From: Scalindua sp964344685
Lineage (GTDB): Bacteria; Planctomycetota; Brocadiia; Brocadiales; Scalinduaceae
Length of the DNA stretch: 64,000 nucleotides
Assembly (NCBI GenBank): GCA_964344685.1
Contig: CAYFOK010000002.1
Coordinates: 240,124-304,123 of the forward strand
Direction: 5' to 3'
Below are positions 16,986-26,554 of the stretch, piece by piece (positions within the stretch are counted from its first letter, which is position 1; every line of letters starts with the position of its first letter). The notes under the pieces are model-generated. The model was not told where the DNA came from and searched no databases. It saw only the letters and a list, made by a program, of their open reading frames with translations. The translations under genes and the position numbers were made by a program.

Positions 16986-17858
16986 ATGTCCAAGAAAACA
17001 AAAATGTCATACGAGAAATTAGAGGAATGCAATCGAGCACTGGAACAGAAAGTGGAAGAAAAAACTTTAGAATTAAGAGAGGCAAATAGAAAACTCCAGG
17101 AAGCAGAAATGACTAAAGCTGAATTCTTGTCAGTAGTTTCACACGAATTAAAAACACCCCTTGCAGCAGTGTTAGGCTATGCAAAGATTATAAACAAAAG
17201 GCTTAGTGATGTTATATTTCCTAATGTCAGATCTGAGGATGCTAAGGTTGAGATGTCAATGGGGAAGGTTAAGAATGGTCTTTTAACCATAGTATCTGAA
17301 GGGCAGAGGGTAACTGCGCTCATAAATGATCTCCTTGATATAACTAAGATTGAGTCAGGAAAAGTTGAATGGGAGATGGAGCCGGTTTCAGTGGCTGAAG
17401 TTATTGAAAAGGCAACTACAATTTCCATCTGTTCCTTCGAATTGTATAGCGATATTGAGCTGCGTAGCGATGTTGAGAACGGGCTGCCTGAAGTTGTGGC
17501 AGACAGGGACCGGTTGATACAGGTGATGCTTAATCTGATTTCTAATGCTTTGAAGTTTACGGAAAAAGGATCCGTACTATGCAGTGCGAGGAAGAGAGAT
17601 AATGAGATAATAATAAGTGTAAAAGATACGGGCAGAGGAATATATGATGTTGATCAGGAGAAGATATTCCAAAAATTCATACAAACTGGAACTGTTGTTA
17701 AAGGCAAGCAGAGAGGAACCGGGCTTGGACTTCCTATCTGTAAGGAAATTGTAGGTCATCATGGTGGCAGGATATGGGTGGAAAGTGAGCCGGGAAAGGG
17801 AAGCACCTTTTTATTTACATTGCCAATATCATCAGGAAACAGGTATAATCAGTATTAA
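16986..17858 (+). CDS. Soluble histidine kinase without sensor domain
   Basis: This 290-residue kinase consists of a coiled coil (about 5-40), a HisKA dimerisation/phosphoacceptor domain with SHELKTPL, and a HATPase_c domain with N box NLISNALKFT, G1 DTGRG and G2 GTGLGLPICKEIV. No transmembrane segment or PAS/GAF domain is present, so its signal must come from a partner protein. I chose the ATG at 16986 because GGGGAGGG lies just upstream; the longer frame from 16890 adds 32 residues without a ribosome site. No response regulator is adjacent, so it is an orphan in this neighbourhood. Confidence 0.9.
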   Translation: MSKKTKMSYEKLEECNRALEQKVEEKTLELREANRKLQEAEMTKAEFLSVVSHELKTPLAAVLGYAKIINKRLSDVIFPNVRSEDAKVEMSMGKVKNGLLTIVSEGQRVTALINDLLDITKIESGKVEWEMEPVSVAEVIEKATTISICSFELYSDIELRSDVENGLPEVVADRDRLIQVMLNLISNALKFTEKGSVLCSARKRDNEIIISVKDTGRGIYDVDQEKIFQKFIQTGTVVKGKQRGTGLGLPICKEIVGHHGGRIWVESEPGKGSTFLFTLPISSGNRYNQY

Positions 17859-17950
17859 GAACAATTTTTTAAAATCGGACTTGACAATACGTCAATTTAC
17901 AATAAACTTAAACAGGTTTGTACCAGTGAATCAGCTAATAGTAAAGTAAG

Positions 17951-18382
17951 TTGCCTATTCGCCAAATGAGATTAGAAATTCCAGAATACAGATTTGAATT
18001 AAAAACACCGGAGTTCCAAAAGACCGATGATGAGTTTGCCATCTGGTTTTTGGAAGGTGTTCTTGAAAAGTATCCAACCTATGTCGAATGTCTGATGTAT
18101 CTTGGCAATGCATATACCGCTACGGGGTTGTATGAGAATGGATTAGAGGTTGATTTGAAATTGGTGAGACTCAGACCCCAAGATCCACTCGTACACTATA
18201 ATCTTGCATGCAGTTTTTCATTGATGGGGAGGGTTAGTGAATCTTTGAAATCTTTAGAGAAGGCAATAGATTTGGGTTATGACGATCTGGCACATTTGGT
18301 AAGTGACAGCGATCTGGATAATTTGCGAGATGAGGATGGCTATAAAGTGCTGATTCATAAGTTGGAAAGCTCATTAGAATAA
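17951..18382 (+). CDS. Small TPR-repeat protein
   Basis: This protein of about 143 residues has two or three tetratricopeptide repeats (YVECLMYLGNAYTATGLYENGLEV, PLVHYNLACSFSLMGRVSESLKSL) and a C-terminal segment (LVSDSDLDNLRDEDGYKVL) common in small TPR proteins. The frame opens with TTG at 17951; an ATG at 17966 is an equally likely start. It follows the histidine kinase by about 90 bp on the same strand and may be co-transcribed. It is a scaffold, partner unknown. Confidence 0.75.
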   Translation: MPIRQMRLEIPEYRFELKTPEFQKTDDEFAIWFLEGVLEKYPTYVECLMYLGNAYTATGLYENGLEVDLKLVRLRPQDPLVHYNLACSFSLMGRVSESLKSLEKAIDLGYDDLAHLVSDSDLDNLRDEDGYKVLIHKLESSLE

Positions 18383-18397
18383 AGTGTTTAACGGATT

Positions 18398-19147
18398 CTA
18401 TGAATTAAGATCTTCTTTAAAGGCTAGACATATTCCTTCCAATGTTAAATCCGGAATAAATTTGTCAATTTGCGGAATATCTTTTCTAAATATTTCTGCA
18501 TCACCTCCTGTTGCTATAATATATTTCAAATCTTCATAAATCCTGCTCAACTCTTTTATTATGTGGGTAACGGAACCAACGGTTCCAAAATAGATTCCCG
18601 CCCTGATGGCATCCTCAGAATTTTTTCCAGTAATTTCTGTAGGTTTTTTAATGTCTACTTCTGGCAATAGTGCAGTTTGTTTATTTAGAGCGTGAGCACT
18701 TGTTCTTATTCCAGGGAGTATCAATCCGCCCAGAAACTCGCCTTTTCTAGACACTATATCAATAGTTATTGCAGTGCCAAAGTCAATGATTACTGTAGAT
18801 GTTTTTGTTCGATGATACGCAGCAAGTGCATTTAGTAACCTGTCAATACCAACCGTTTGAGGGTTTTCAATAAGAGTTGGAATTCTTAGTTCTATTTCTC
18901 TGCCTATCTTCAGTATTTTCTTTTCATGTTTTTCTCCCAGGGATTTATAGAAAACTGATTCTATGTCAGGGTTAACTGAAGCTACTACTATATTTTTACA
19001 TTCATTCAATAAAGATGATTTGCGGGAGAGAACAGCTTTTTGATTAATTAGAGTTATATTGTCTATGCAAAAACGTGAAATAAGCTTCTTGCCCGAAAAA
19101 CTGCCTATATTAATGTTCGTGTTGCCAATGTCTACTGCCAGGATCAT
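18398..19147 (-). CDS. coaX: Type III pantothenate kinase
   Basis: This enzyme phosphorylates pantothenate, the first step of CoA synthesis, with an ASKHA fold. The 249 residues open ILAVDIGNTNINIG (phosphate 1 motif). GIDRLLNALAAYH, VIIDFGTAITID and a late IIATGGDAEIF complete the family motifs. It is the last gene of the minus-strand block after obgE, 31 bp downstream of it, and converges with the TPR gene. Confidence 0.95.
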   Translation of the reverse strand: MILAVDIGNTNINIGSFSGKKLISRFCIDNITLINQKAVLSRKSSLLNECKNIVVASVNPDIESVFYKSLGEKHEKKILKIGREIELRIPTLIENPQTVGIDRLLNALAAYHRTKTSTVIIDFGTAITIDIVSRKGEFLGGLILPGIRTSAHALNKQTALLPEVDIKKPTEITGKNSEDAIRAGIYFGTVGSVTHIIKELSRIYEDLKYIIATGGDAEIFRKDIPQIDKFIPDLTLEGICLAFKEDLNS

Positions 19148-19178
19148 AAGGATTTAGAATTTTGATAAGATAATAATA

Positions 19179-20240
19179 TTAAAATGTCAATCCATTTTTG
19201 CCGATTGCTTCATGATCAGTAGGAAGTGAAATGTATGAGAGTTCCTCTTCATTTTCCTTGTCAATTAAATCTGCTGCCGTCTTAATTAGGCTTTTCACAT
19301 TATTACCTGAAACTGCAGAGACCAGATGTACGGGTTTGGATATTTCCTTGCTCAAGTCTTCAGCTATTAAACGACTGGTTTCCGTATCTAAAATATCGGA
19401 TTTATTTAAGGCTACTACCTCTGCTTTTTCACTCAATTTTGAGCTGAAAAGTGTTAGTTCCTTCCTGACCAGATTGTATGTTTTCAGAAGATCAGTTGCA
19501 GAAATATCTATTAAATGAATGACTACTCTGGTCCTTTCTATATGTCGTAAAAAAGTGTTGCCCAAACCCGAGCCGGTATGTGCCCCTTCTATAAGTCCGG
19601 GAATGTCTGCAAAGACTAATCTTTTATAATCTTCTAATTCCACAATTCCCAACTGTGGTTGCAAAGTAGTGAACGGATAGTCCGCTATTTTTGGGCGTGC
19701 AGATGATATTCTTGAAAGGAATGTAGACTTTCCTGCATTTGGTAAGCCAATTATACCAACATCAGCAATAAGCTTCAGCTCCAGCCTTATCCAGCGTTCC
19801 TGTCCGTTTCTTCCATCTTCAGCAAAACGTGGAGTTTGGTTAGTTGGAGATTTGAAATAGGCATTACCTCTGCCTCTTCTCCCCCCTCTTGCAATCGTTA
19901 TGGATACACCGTTTTCTTTTAAATCTTTTATTGTCCGCCCTGTTTTAAGATCCTTTATCAGCGTCCCTTTTGGTACATTAATAATTAAATCTTTGCCATC
20001 CTTGCCATTTTTATTGCGATTCTGCCCTTTTCCACCATCCTCGGCAATGAATTTTACTTTTGATGTTATGTCCAGCAAAGTATCAATATTTTTGTTTGCA
20101 CTTATGATGACATTGCCGCCTTTCCCTCCGTCTCCTCCATTAGGCCCGCCGCGAGGAATAAACCTTTCACGACGAAAACTTACGCAGCCATCCCCGCCAT
20201 CCCCACCTTTTACATAAATTCTTACTTCATCTATAAACAT
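19179..20240 (-). CDS. obgE: Obg/CgtA ribosome-assembly GTPase
   Basis: This essential GTPase acts in 50S assembly. The glycine-rich Obg fold is at residues 1-158 (VKGGDGGDGCVSFRRERF, GPNGGDGGKGGNV), and the G domain follows with G1 GLPNAGKST, G3 DIPGLIEGA and G4 NKSD. The 353 residues end shortly after the G domain, so the optional OCT domain is absent, which is normal for many phyla. It follows rplU and rpmA, the usual neighbours, with a terminator-like hairpin in between (20260-20281). Confidence 0.97.
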   Translation of the reverse strand: MFIDEVRIYVKGGDGGDGCVSFRRERFIPRGGPNGGDGGKGGNVIISANKNIDTLLDITSKVKFIAEDGGKGQNRNKNGKDGKDLIINVPKGTLIKDLKTGRTIKDLKENGVSITIARGGRRGRGNAYFKSPTNQTPRFAEDGRNGQERWIRLELKLIADVGIIGLPNAGKSTFLSRISSARPKIADYPFTTLQPQLGIVELEDYKRLVFADIPGLIEGAHTGSGLGNTFLRHIERTRVVIHLIDISATDLLKTYNLVRKELTLFSSKLSEKAEVVALNKSDILDTETSRLIAEDLSKEISKPVHLVSAVSGNNVKSLIKTAADLIDKENEEELSYISLPTDHEAIGKNGLTF

Positions 20241-20255
20241 ATCTGTTATTATACG

Positions 20256-20281
20256 AAAAAAGGGAGCGTTTAAGCTCCCTT
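20256..20281 (-). terminator. Terminator after rpmA
   Basis: On the minus strand AAGGGAGC pairs with GCTCCCTT (8 bp, 6-nt loop) and a six-U run follows. It sits between rpmA and obgE, so it may reduce read-through and lower obgE expression relative to the ribosomal proteins. Confidence 0.75.
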
Positions 20282-20312
20282 AAAATGTGCTACAGTCAGC
20301 AACAAAGTTCTG

Positions 20313-20555
20313 TTATGCAGGATGAACGCTGACTCGCCGGCCAGCTTCAAATTTAACTCTCCCATCTATCTTGGTAAATAATGTATAGTCCCTTCCACAG
20401 CCGACATTCGTTCCGGGTTTGAATTTTGTTCCGCATTGCCTTACCAGGATCGAGCCGGCCTTGACCAGTTCGCCTCCATAATGTTTAATACCCCTATGTT
20501 GTGGGTTGCTATCTCTTCCATTCCTGGTAGAGCTTTGTCCTTTTTTATGAGCCAT
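20313..20555 (-). CDS. rpmA: 50S ribosomal protein L27
   Basis: L27 binds near the peptidyl-transferase centre of the 50S subunit. The 80 residues begin MAHKKGQSSTRNGRDSNPQ with the flexible basic N-terminus and contain GSILVRQCGTKFKPGTNVG, the usual conserved core (QRGT is QCGT here). It does not carry the cleaved N-terminal extension seen in Firmicutes. It lies 52 bp after rplU, its invariable partner. Confidence 0.98.
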   Translation of the reverse strand: MAHKKGQSSTRNGRDSNPQHRGIKHYGGELVKAGSILVRQCGTKFKPGTNVGCGRDYTLFTKIDGRVKFEAGRRVSVHPA

Positions 20556-20607
20556 TTTCTACTCCTTGTGTAACAAAAAATTAAAGTATATTTCGTGCGT
20601 TTGGATA

Positions 20608-20922
20608 TCAGGAAACAATTTCCTTTATTTTGATTTTTGTATATTTCTGTCTGTGCCCCTGCTTCGTTCTGGAGTCTTTGCGACGACGGAATTTCATTAC
20701 TATCAGTTTCTTTCCTTTAGTGTGCCCCTGGACTTCAGAAATTACTTTTGCATTTTCAACAGTAGGTGCACCTATTTGTGTTTCTCCATCTTTCGATACC
20801 ATTAATACATCATTGAGTTCAAGAGTATCACCTTTTTTGGTATCCTCTTTTAAATCAATTTCTATAATTTTGCCCGGTTCAACCTTGTACTGCTTGCCTC
20901 GTTCTTTTACAACGGCATACAT
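20608..20922 (-). CDS. rplU: 50S ribosomal protein L21
   Basis: L21 is a 23S-rRNA-binding protein. The 104 residues start MYAVVKERGKQYKVEPGK and carry the late signature VMKFRRRKDSRTKQGHRQKYT. It precedes rpmA. The 110-bp leader to rng may hold a promoter or L21 regulatory site, but I see no clear structure there. Confidence 0.98.
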   Translation of the reverse strand: MYAVVKERGKQYKVEPGKIIEIDLKEDTKKGDTLELNDVLMVSKDGETQIGAPTVENAKVISEVQGHTKGKKLIVMKFRRRKDSRTKQGHRQKYTKIKIKEIVS

Positions 20923-21032
20923 TAGCCATTTCTCCTTTCAATATTCTCTCGGTGTTGAGTATTAAAGTTAATTCGTTTTAGACCGCTCTACAATGCTATT
21001 AAGTTGAATAGTTGAACGGTTTGCAATAAAAT

Positions 21033-22559
21033 TTATCTGGTTACAATGCGGTTTCCTTCATTATCGGTACAATTAGTAGTTGCTTCACCAGTTTTGTGCC
21101 CAATTATACCGTTAATAATAATGGTTTTTGAAAATTTTTCTTCAAGTTCTGCAAGCTTTTTTCTTTTATTGTTTTGTAAATATCCTGCAACTGCATCGTT
21201 GGTAGTAATTTCTATTTTTTTGATTTGAGGATTATTTACCATTGATTTTATCTGCCTCATCAGGCTTAAACAGGCACTTTCGAGTGTCTCTATTTCTCCT
21301 GTACCTCCGCAATTTTTACAACTTTCGTAAATTACAGACTTAAGGCTGGGCCTGATACGCTGCCTTGTCATCTCGACAATACCGAATCTAGAAATTTTTA
21401 ATATCTTTTTTCTGGCACGGTCTCTTTTTAGAGAAGCCTCTAATGTTTTTTCAACGGCCCTCATATTTTTTTCTTCTTTCATATCAATGAAGTCAACAAT
21501 GATAACTCCACCGATATCCCTTAGCCTGACTTGCCGAGCAATTTCTTTTGCCGCTTTCAAGTTTGTTTTAAGTGCAGTTCTTTCCGGATCATTCTCCTCT
21601 CTATATTTTCCACTATTAACATCTATTGCAACCAGTGCTTCTGTTTGTTCGATTACAATTGAGCCACCTCTTGGAAGACGGACTTCTCGTTTGTTTATTT
21701 TTTCTATTTCACGTTCAATATTGTACTTGTGAAACAATGGCTCCTGTTCGTTATAGAGTTTCAACTTCTTCACACAGCTGGGCATTATCAAACGCAGGAA
21801 ATATCTTATTTTTTTAAAGACAACCTCAGAATCAATTACTATCTCATTAATATCTGTCGAGAATATATCCCGAATCGTACGAATTACTAAATCGCTTTCC
21901 TGGTAAATTACGGATGGTATTTCAGCTTTCTTTTCTTTGTTCTCTATAACCTTCCACAACCTCCGAAGATAATTGAAATCTCTGGAAAGCTCACGTTTTG
22001 TTTGGTGCTCTCCAGCGGTCCTTACTATCATTCCTAAATTTGGAGGTGGTTTTAATTCTTCAATTATCTGCTTAAGCCTTGCTCTCTCCTCTTCATCGAT
22101 AATTTTTCGTGAAACACCTATGCGAGTTGAGTCCGGCGTAAGTACCAGAAATCTCCCAGGAATACTGATATTTGTTGTTAAGCTTGACCCTTTCTCACCA
22201 ATTCCCTCTTTGATGACTTGAACAAGTATTTCCTGTTCGGGGCTTATTAGAGACTTGATCCTTGATCTGTTCCCTTTTGTTTCAGTTTTTTCGTCGTTAT
22301 CTGGCAAATCTCCATTGCTGCCATCACGACCGTTCTTAACGTCCGAAACGTGGAGGAACCCGTTTCTTGATATTCCGATGTTTACAAACGCAGCTTCTAT
22401 ACTCGGTTCTATGTTGACAATGCGGCCTTTATATATATTTCCAGCGATTTGTTCGCGCGAGAACCTTTCTATATATAACTCTTCAAGAACCCCATCTTCT
22501 AAAATCGCTATTCTGCTTTCCTCAGGCTCTACAACATTTATTAACATTCTCTTCTTCAT
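21033..22559 (-). CDS. rng: Ribonuclease E/G family endoribonuclease
   Basis: This endoribonuclease cleaves single-stranded AU-rich RNA and helps mature 16S rRNA. It has 508 residues, the length of RNase G rather than RNase E. The S1 domain at about residues 35-130 (GNIYKGRIVNIEPSIEAAFVNIG) has a short Gly/Asp/Asn-rich insertion around residue 80. The catalytic DNase-I-like part has VAIDVNSGKY and VIIVDFIDM, and a zinc-link pair CKNCGGTG follows. No long RNase-E scaffold tail is present. It sits between the DUF2344 gene and rplU, a common arrangement. Confidence 0.95.
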   Translation of the reverse strand: MKKRMLINVVEPEESRIAILEDGVLEELYIERFSREQIAGNIYKGRIVNIEPSIEAAFVNIGISRNGFLHVSDVKNGRDGSNGDLPDNDEKTETKGNRSRIKSLISPEQEILVQVIKEGIGEKGSSLTTNISIPGRFLVLTPDSTRIGVSRKIIDEEERARLKQIIEELKPPPNLGMIVRTAGEHQTKRELSRDFNYLRRLWKVIENKEKKAEIPSVIYQESDLVIRTIRDIFSTDINEIVIDSEVVFKKIRYFLRLIMPSCVKKLKLYNEQEPLFHKYNIEREIEKINKREVRLPRGGSIVIEQTEALVAIDVNSGKYREENDPERTALKTNLKAAKEIARQVRLRDIGGVIIVDFIDMKEEKNMRAVEKTLEASLKRDRARKKILKISRFGIVEMTRQRIRPSLKSVIYESCKNCGGTGEIETLESACLSLMRQIKSMVNNPQIKKIEITTNDAVAGYLQNNKRKKLAELEEKFSKTIIINGIIGHKTGEATTNCTDNEGNRIVTR

Positions 22560-22591
22560 TACATTCCTTTTGCTTGTACTGATCGAGCGCT

Positions 22592-23209
22592 TTAGGAGAA
22601 GAGATTTACTCTTTTTCTAACTATTTCTGAAATTTCGTAGTCTTTGCCAGCTTTCAATCCTAAGTGTAATAATACTTCTTCAGGACGAGCCATTCCATCA
22701 GGAGTCATCTTCAGATCCAAGTCAATAGATTGTGAATTCGTTGTAATTCTGTTTATTGACGGACGGATGTTAAAGGCCAGCTTCTTTCCTTTTCTTTGAG
22801 TATTTAGTACATTTTTGGATAAAAGTTTTTCAGCTATCCCTGTCTCAGGCATTTTACCGGTTTTTGGTATTACTACGTAAGTTACGTCTTTTACCGTAGA
22901 TTTTACCTTACTGAAAATAGGTTGGACTGAAGTAATTTGCATGTTTTCTGGAAGCTGTTTTTTCAACCTTGTCTCTAGTTCTGAAACTTCCATTCGCTCA
23001 CAAAGTTCCATTTCCAACTTTTCGTCGGTACCTTTGATGCCAACTGGCAGGGCTAAAGGGTAGGCAATTTTAGGCCTTGGATTATACCCTTCTGACATTT
23101 TGACTGAAATTTTTGCTCTACGAATTGCCCTTTCGAAGAGCTTCATTAAGTTATGATGAGAAATAAATCTCAGACTTCCTTGTTTTATAAATTTAACTTG
23201 AATTCTCAA
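22592..23209 (-). CDS. DUF2344 (TIGR03936) radical-SAM-associated protein
   Basis: This 205-residue protein matches the family usually found fused to, or next to, a B12-binding radical SAM protein. It opens RIQVKFIKQGSLRFISHHNLMKLFERAIRRA and continues KMSEGYNPRPKIAYPLALPVGI, the family signature. Here the radical SAM partner is not adjacent upstream; rng follows 32 bp downstream, the usual companion on that side. Function is unknown; an RNA-modifying or tRNA-linked role is only suspected from genomic context. Confidence 0.85.
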   Translation of the reverse strand: MRIQVKFIKQGSLRFISHHNLMKLFERAIRRAKISVKMSEGYNPRPKIAYPLALPVGIKGTDEKLEMELCERMEVSELETRLKKQLPENMQITSVQPIFSKVKSTVKDVTYVVIPKTGKMPETGIAEKLLSKNVLNTQRKGKKLAFNIRPSINRITTNSQSIDLDLKMTPDGMARPEEVLLHLGLKAGKDYEISEIVRKRVNLFS

Positions 23210-23398
23210 GATATTACCAAAAAAATTTACTTATTAAATATTTATCAACATATTTATGCCATTAGACTTAGACAGATTCTAGTAATAAACACCTAATCTG
23301 TCAACAGTATTTTCAAGTTTGGTGGATTTACAAAGAAAATGAAGATGAAGTAAGATAAAAGAAATCGAGTTTTACGGCAGGGAAATCAACTCTTAGCC

Positions 23399-25417
23399 TT
23401 AATATACTAATTCAGGAATAATTTCTCGAACAATATTTCGAAGATAATCTATAGTTATTGCAGGATCATTGTAGGAACAAACAACTTCAGCTACTTCTTT
23501 TGCTCTTTCATAAGTAACAGACCTGATAATCTTCTTTACCTCTGGTATTATCATGGCAGGGGCAACACTAAACTCGCGTAAGCCTAGTCCTAATAATAAG
23601 ATAGTATACTCAATTTCACCACCCATTTCACCGCAAATCCCAATTTTTATGTTATTATCTTCTGCAGCCTTTATGGTCATCTTCAGTAGCTTTAAAATTG
23701 CCGGATGAGCTGGGGAGTACAGGTGAGCAACTTTTTCATTGCCTCTGTCTACGGCCAAAGTGTATTGAATGAGGTCATTTGTTCCTATACTAAAGAAATC
23801 AACTTCTTTTGCCAGGTCGTCTGCTACCATAACTGCAGACGGAACTTCAATCATAATTCCGATATCTATTTCTTCATCAAAATCTATACCCTTTTGATTC
23901 AACTCTTCCATTACCTCCTTTACAATCTCCTTTGCCTTTTGAAGTTCCTGTAAAGAAGAAATTAATGGGAACATAATTTTTACATTACCTAATGCAGAGG
24001 CTCTTAAGATTGCCCTAAGCTGTGATTTAAAAACATTTGGATGCTCCAGGCAGTAACGAATTGATCTGCATCCTAGAAAAGGATTAAGTTCAGTATTGAT
24101 ATTTGCAGGGAAGAATTTATCTCCGCCTAAATCAACAGTTCTGATAATTAACGGTTTGTCTCCCAACCCTTGTACTGATTGTGAATAGGCTTTAAAATGT
24201 TCCTCTTCTGTTGGTGATTCATTGCTGCCGAGAAACAGGAATTCGGTTCTATACAAGCCAATACCGGTTGCACCCTGGTTTAAACTTGGGCTAATATCAC
24301 GAGGGAATTCGATATTACCTAATATCATGATTTCCCTTCCATCTAAGGTTACTGCAGGTAAATCTTTAAGTTCAGAGGTGAGTTTTTCTTCGAAGACATG
24401 GAAATCTTTTTCTATTAATTGATATTCTTTGATGGTTTTTTCATCCGGCCTTACAATTACATCTCCTCGATTGCCATCTATAATTACACGGTCCCCACCA
24501 AACACATCAACGGTTGCTGTTTCCAAACCAACTACAGCAGGTATTCCCAAAGCCCTTGCAACTATAGCAGCATGTGAATTCCTGCTGCCAAGGTCAGTTA
24601 CAAAGCCACGCACTTTTGTGGTATCTAAAGATGCTATTTGAGAAGGGCTGAGATCATGTGCAACAACTACAACTTCTTTTGTAAGGTTCTTAAGCTCTTC
24701 CCTTTTTTCTCCCAATAGATTCCTTAAAAGCCTTTTTTCTATATCATATATATCTCCAACTCTTGCAGCGAGATAAGAATCATCAACGCTTTCAAACTTT
24801 TTTATATATACACGTAAGACTAATGTAACAGCATATTCAGCGCTGAACTTGTGTAGTTCTACTTTTTTGCTGAACTCACGAAATAATAGCTCGTCTTGGA
24901 GCATTAATTTGTGAGTTGCAAAGATAGAACCAATTTCTGATCCTAAATTTTTTGAAACACGATCTTCCAGCTTCTCAATTTCTTCCCATGCTGCTTTGGC
25001 TGCTTCTTTTAGTCTGGAAATTTCTTTAGGAATTTCATCTTCTTTGATAAGGTGACGTGGAATACGAAAGCCTTCGCTTTCTAAGATGAATGCTTCTTTT
25101 ATTACTACACCGGGAGATACAGCAATGCCTTTTCTCGTTTCCATGCTGTCCTCGTTAAACCCGTCGTTTACAAGACCTTCCAATGCGTCTAAAGCGCTTT
25201 CCTTATCTTCTCCATCTGCAGTTATTAATAATTCGGTTCCTCTCTTTGCGCCCAGTGTTAGAAGATCAATAATGCTTTTCCCGTTTACTTCTTCTTTATT
25301 CTTTGTTTTAACGAAAATCTCTGAGTTGAACTTACTAGCTACTTCTGCAAAACGTGTCGCAGGCCTTGCGTGTAGTCCATTTGCATTTTTTATCTTTGTC
25401 CTGCGTTTTATAAGCAT
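23399..25417 (-). CDS. ptsI: HPr-Enzyme I fusion of the phosphotransferase system
   Basis: This is a fusion in 672 residues. Residues 1-90 are HPr, with active-site His16 in NGLHARPA and a regulatory-type Ser48 in VNGKSII. Residues 95-672 are Enzyme I, with phosphohistidine near residue 282 in GSRNSHAAI, the PEP-binding TIM barrel (LYRTEFLF, GIMIEVPSA) and IGICGEMGGE. It takes phosphate from PEP and passes it to HPr. No sugar-specific EIIB/EIIC is visible in the window, only PtsN just upstream, so a regulatory rather than transport PTS is likely. The start lacks a clear ribosome site. Confidence 0.95.
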   Translation of the reverse strand: MLIKRRTKIKNANGLHARPATRFAEVASKFNSEIFVKTKNKEEVNGKSIIDLLTLGAKRGTELLITADGEDKESALDALEGLVNDGFNEDSMETRKGIAVSPGVVIKEAFILESEGFRIPRHLIKEDEIPKEISRLKEAAKAAWEEIEKLEDRVSKNLGSEIGSIFATHKLMLQDELLFREFSKKVELHKFSAEYAVTLVLRVYIKKFESVDDSYLAARVGDIYDIEKRLLRNLLGEKREELKNLTKEVVVVAHDLSPSQIASLDTTKVRGFVTDLGSRNSHAAIVARALGIPAVVGLETATVDVFGGDRVIIDGNRGDVIVRPDEKTIKEYQLIEKDFHVFEEKLTSELKDLPAVTLDGREIMILGNIEFPRDISPSLNQGATGIGLYRTEFLFLGSNESPTEEEHFKAYSQSVQGLGDKPLIIRTVDLGGDKFFPANINTELNPFLGCRSIRYCLEHPNVFKSQLRAILRASALGNVKIMFPLISSLQELQKAKEIVKEVMEELNQKGIDFDEEIDIGIMIEVPSAVMVADDLAKEVDFFSIGTNDLIQYTLAVDRGNEKVAHLYSPAHPAILKLLKMTIKAAEDNNIKIGICGEMGGEIEYTILLLGLGLREFSVAPAMIIPEVKKIIRSVTYERAKEVAEVVCSYNDPAITIDYLRNIVREIIPELVY

Positions 25418-25446
25418 TGGTTTGTTTGGTTAAAATATGGATTGTT

Positions 25447-25920
25447 TTATTCGGACTTTGCCTCATCGACTTCCTTTAAGATATCAACCATTTCTGGTTT
25501 ATCAGCTGCGTTTTTTACGAAATTGCGAAAGTCAGAATCTCTAATTACAGATGAAATTCTTTCCAGAGCGGCGAGATGGACATCTGTTGAATCATTTGGT
25601 GACAGCAACAGAAAGAACAGGTAAACAGGCTCGCCGTCAAGTGCATCGAATTCTACGCCCTTCAACGAGCGGGCAAATGCGCCTGTTATTTTTGTGATGC
25701 TTTTATGTTTTGTATGAGGCACAGCAACTCCTTTACCTATTCCAGTACTTCCTACTTTTTCTCTCTTAATGAGCGCACTCATAATGTCGTCTAATTCATT
25801 TTCACCAATCTTGTTCAGATCTTTCAACACGTTAACCATTTCTCGTATGACAGATTCTTTATCTGTGGATTGTAAATCGTCTATTACGGCGTCTTCCTCA
25901 ATAAAATCGATTATTTTCAT
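25447..25920 (-). CDS. ptsN: PTS EIIA-Ntr (fructose-type IIA) regulatory protein
   Basis: This protein receives phosphate from HPr and regulates other proteins (K+ uptake and nitrogen/stress control in proteobacteria). The 157 residues form one PTS_EIIA_2 domain, with the phosphohistidine at His69 in GVAVPHTKH and REKVGSTGIGKG before it. It starts about 110 bp after the hibernation factor gene and ends 29 bp before the HPr-EI fusion, an order like the proteobacterial rpoN operon without rpoN. Confidence 0.94.
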   Translation of the reverse strand: MKIIDFIEEDAVIDDLQSTDKESVIREMVNVLKDLNKIGENELDDIMSALIKREKVGSTGIGKGVAVPHTKHKSITKITGAFARSLKGVEFDALDGEPVYLFFLLLSPNDSTDVHLAALERISSVIRDSDFRNFVKNAADKPEMVDILKEVDEAKSE

Positions 25921-26028
25921 TAGCTTTCTTTGTAAAAAAATTAATTAAAAAATAAAACCCGGATACAATAACAGAGTATTAAAGTAATGTAATTATTTCG
26001 ACAAGCTACACAACAATTTAAAAACTAT

Positions 26029-26358
26029 TTACTCCTCCTCTTCAATTGGAGATTCTTCTTTTTTGCTTCTTCTAGGTTGTTTCAATTTTTCTTTCTGCTT
26101 GATAATTTGTTTTTCCAGCTTGTCCATTACAAGATCTATCGCGGCATACATATCAGCATTTGTAGTTTCTGCAACAAGTGTCGCCCTCGCAGCGGAGCAT
26201 ATTGCCTCTACTACGTTATTTGTACCTTCTATTTTTAAGGTAAATTGTATCTTGCTTATTTTTGTTGAGTATTTAGTGAGTTTTGAAGCTTTCTTTTTTA
26301 CGTAGTTTTTGATCGCTTCTGTAGCGTCAAGATGCCTTCCATGTATGATAATCTCCAA
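26029..26358 (-). CDS. hpf: Ribosome hibernation promoting factor (short form)
   Basis: The short HPF/YfiA-type protein binds the 30S decoding region and promotes inactive ribosomes in stationary phase. Its 109 residues begin MEIIIHGRHLDATEAIKNYVKKKASKL and have the usual beta-alpha-beta core with TLKIEGTNNVVEA and DMYAAIDLVMDKLEKQI. The acidic/basic tail (RRSKKEESPIEEEE) is short, and the C-terminal dimerisation domain of the long form is absent. It heads the hpf-ptsN-ptsHI block. Confidence 0.94.
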   Translation of the reverse strand: MEIIIHGRHLDATEAIKNYVKKKASKLTKYSTKISKIQFTLKIEGTNNVVEAICSAARATLVAETTNADMYAAIDLVMDKLEKQIIKQKEKLKQPRRSKKEESPIEEEE

Positions 26359-26554
26359 AATCCTGTTTCCTTTCTTATACTATAGAAAATAGTCTGTTAA
26401 TTTTTGTTCAATTAAGCGAAAAGCCAAAGTTTAATGATACTTTTTTTTTTTAATGTAGTCAAGCGATTAATGGCATCTTGTTAAGGCTAAAGTTAAAAAT
26501 ATCTTATTACGTTTGTAGTTAAGGGAGACTTTATGGTGATTTAACATTTTACTG

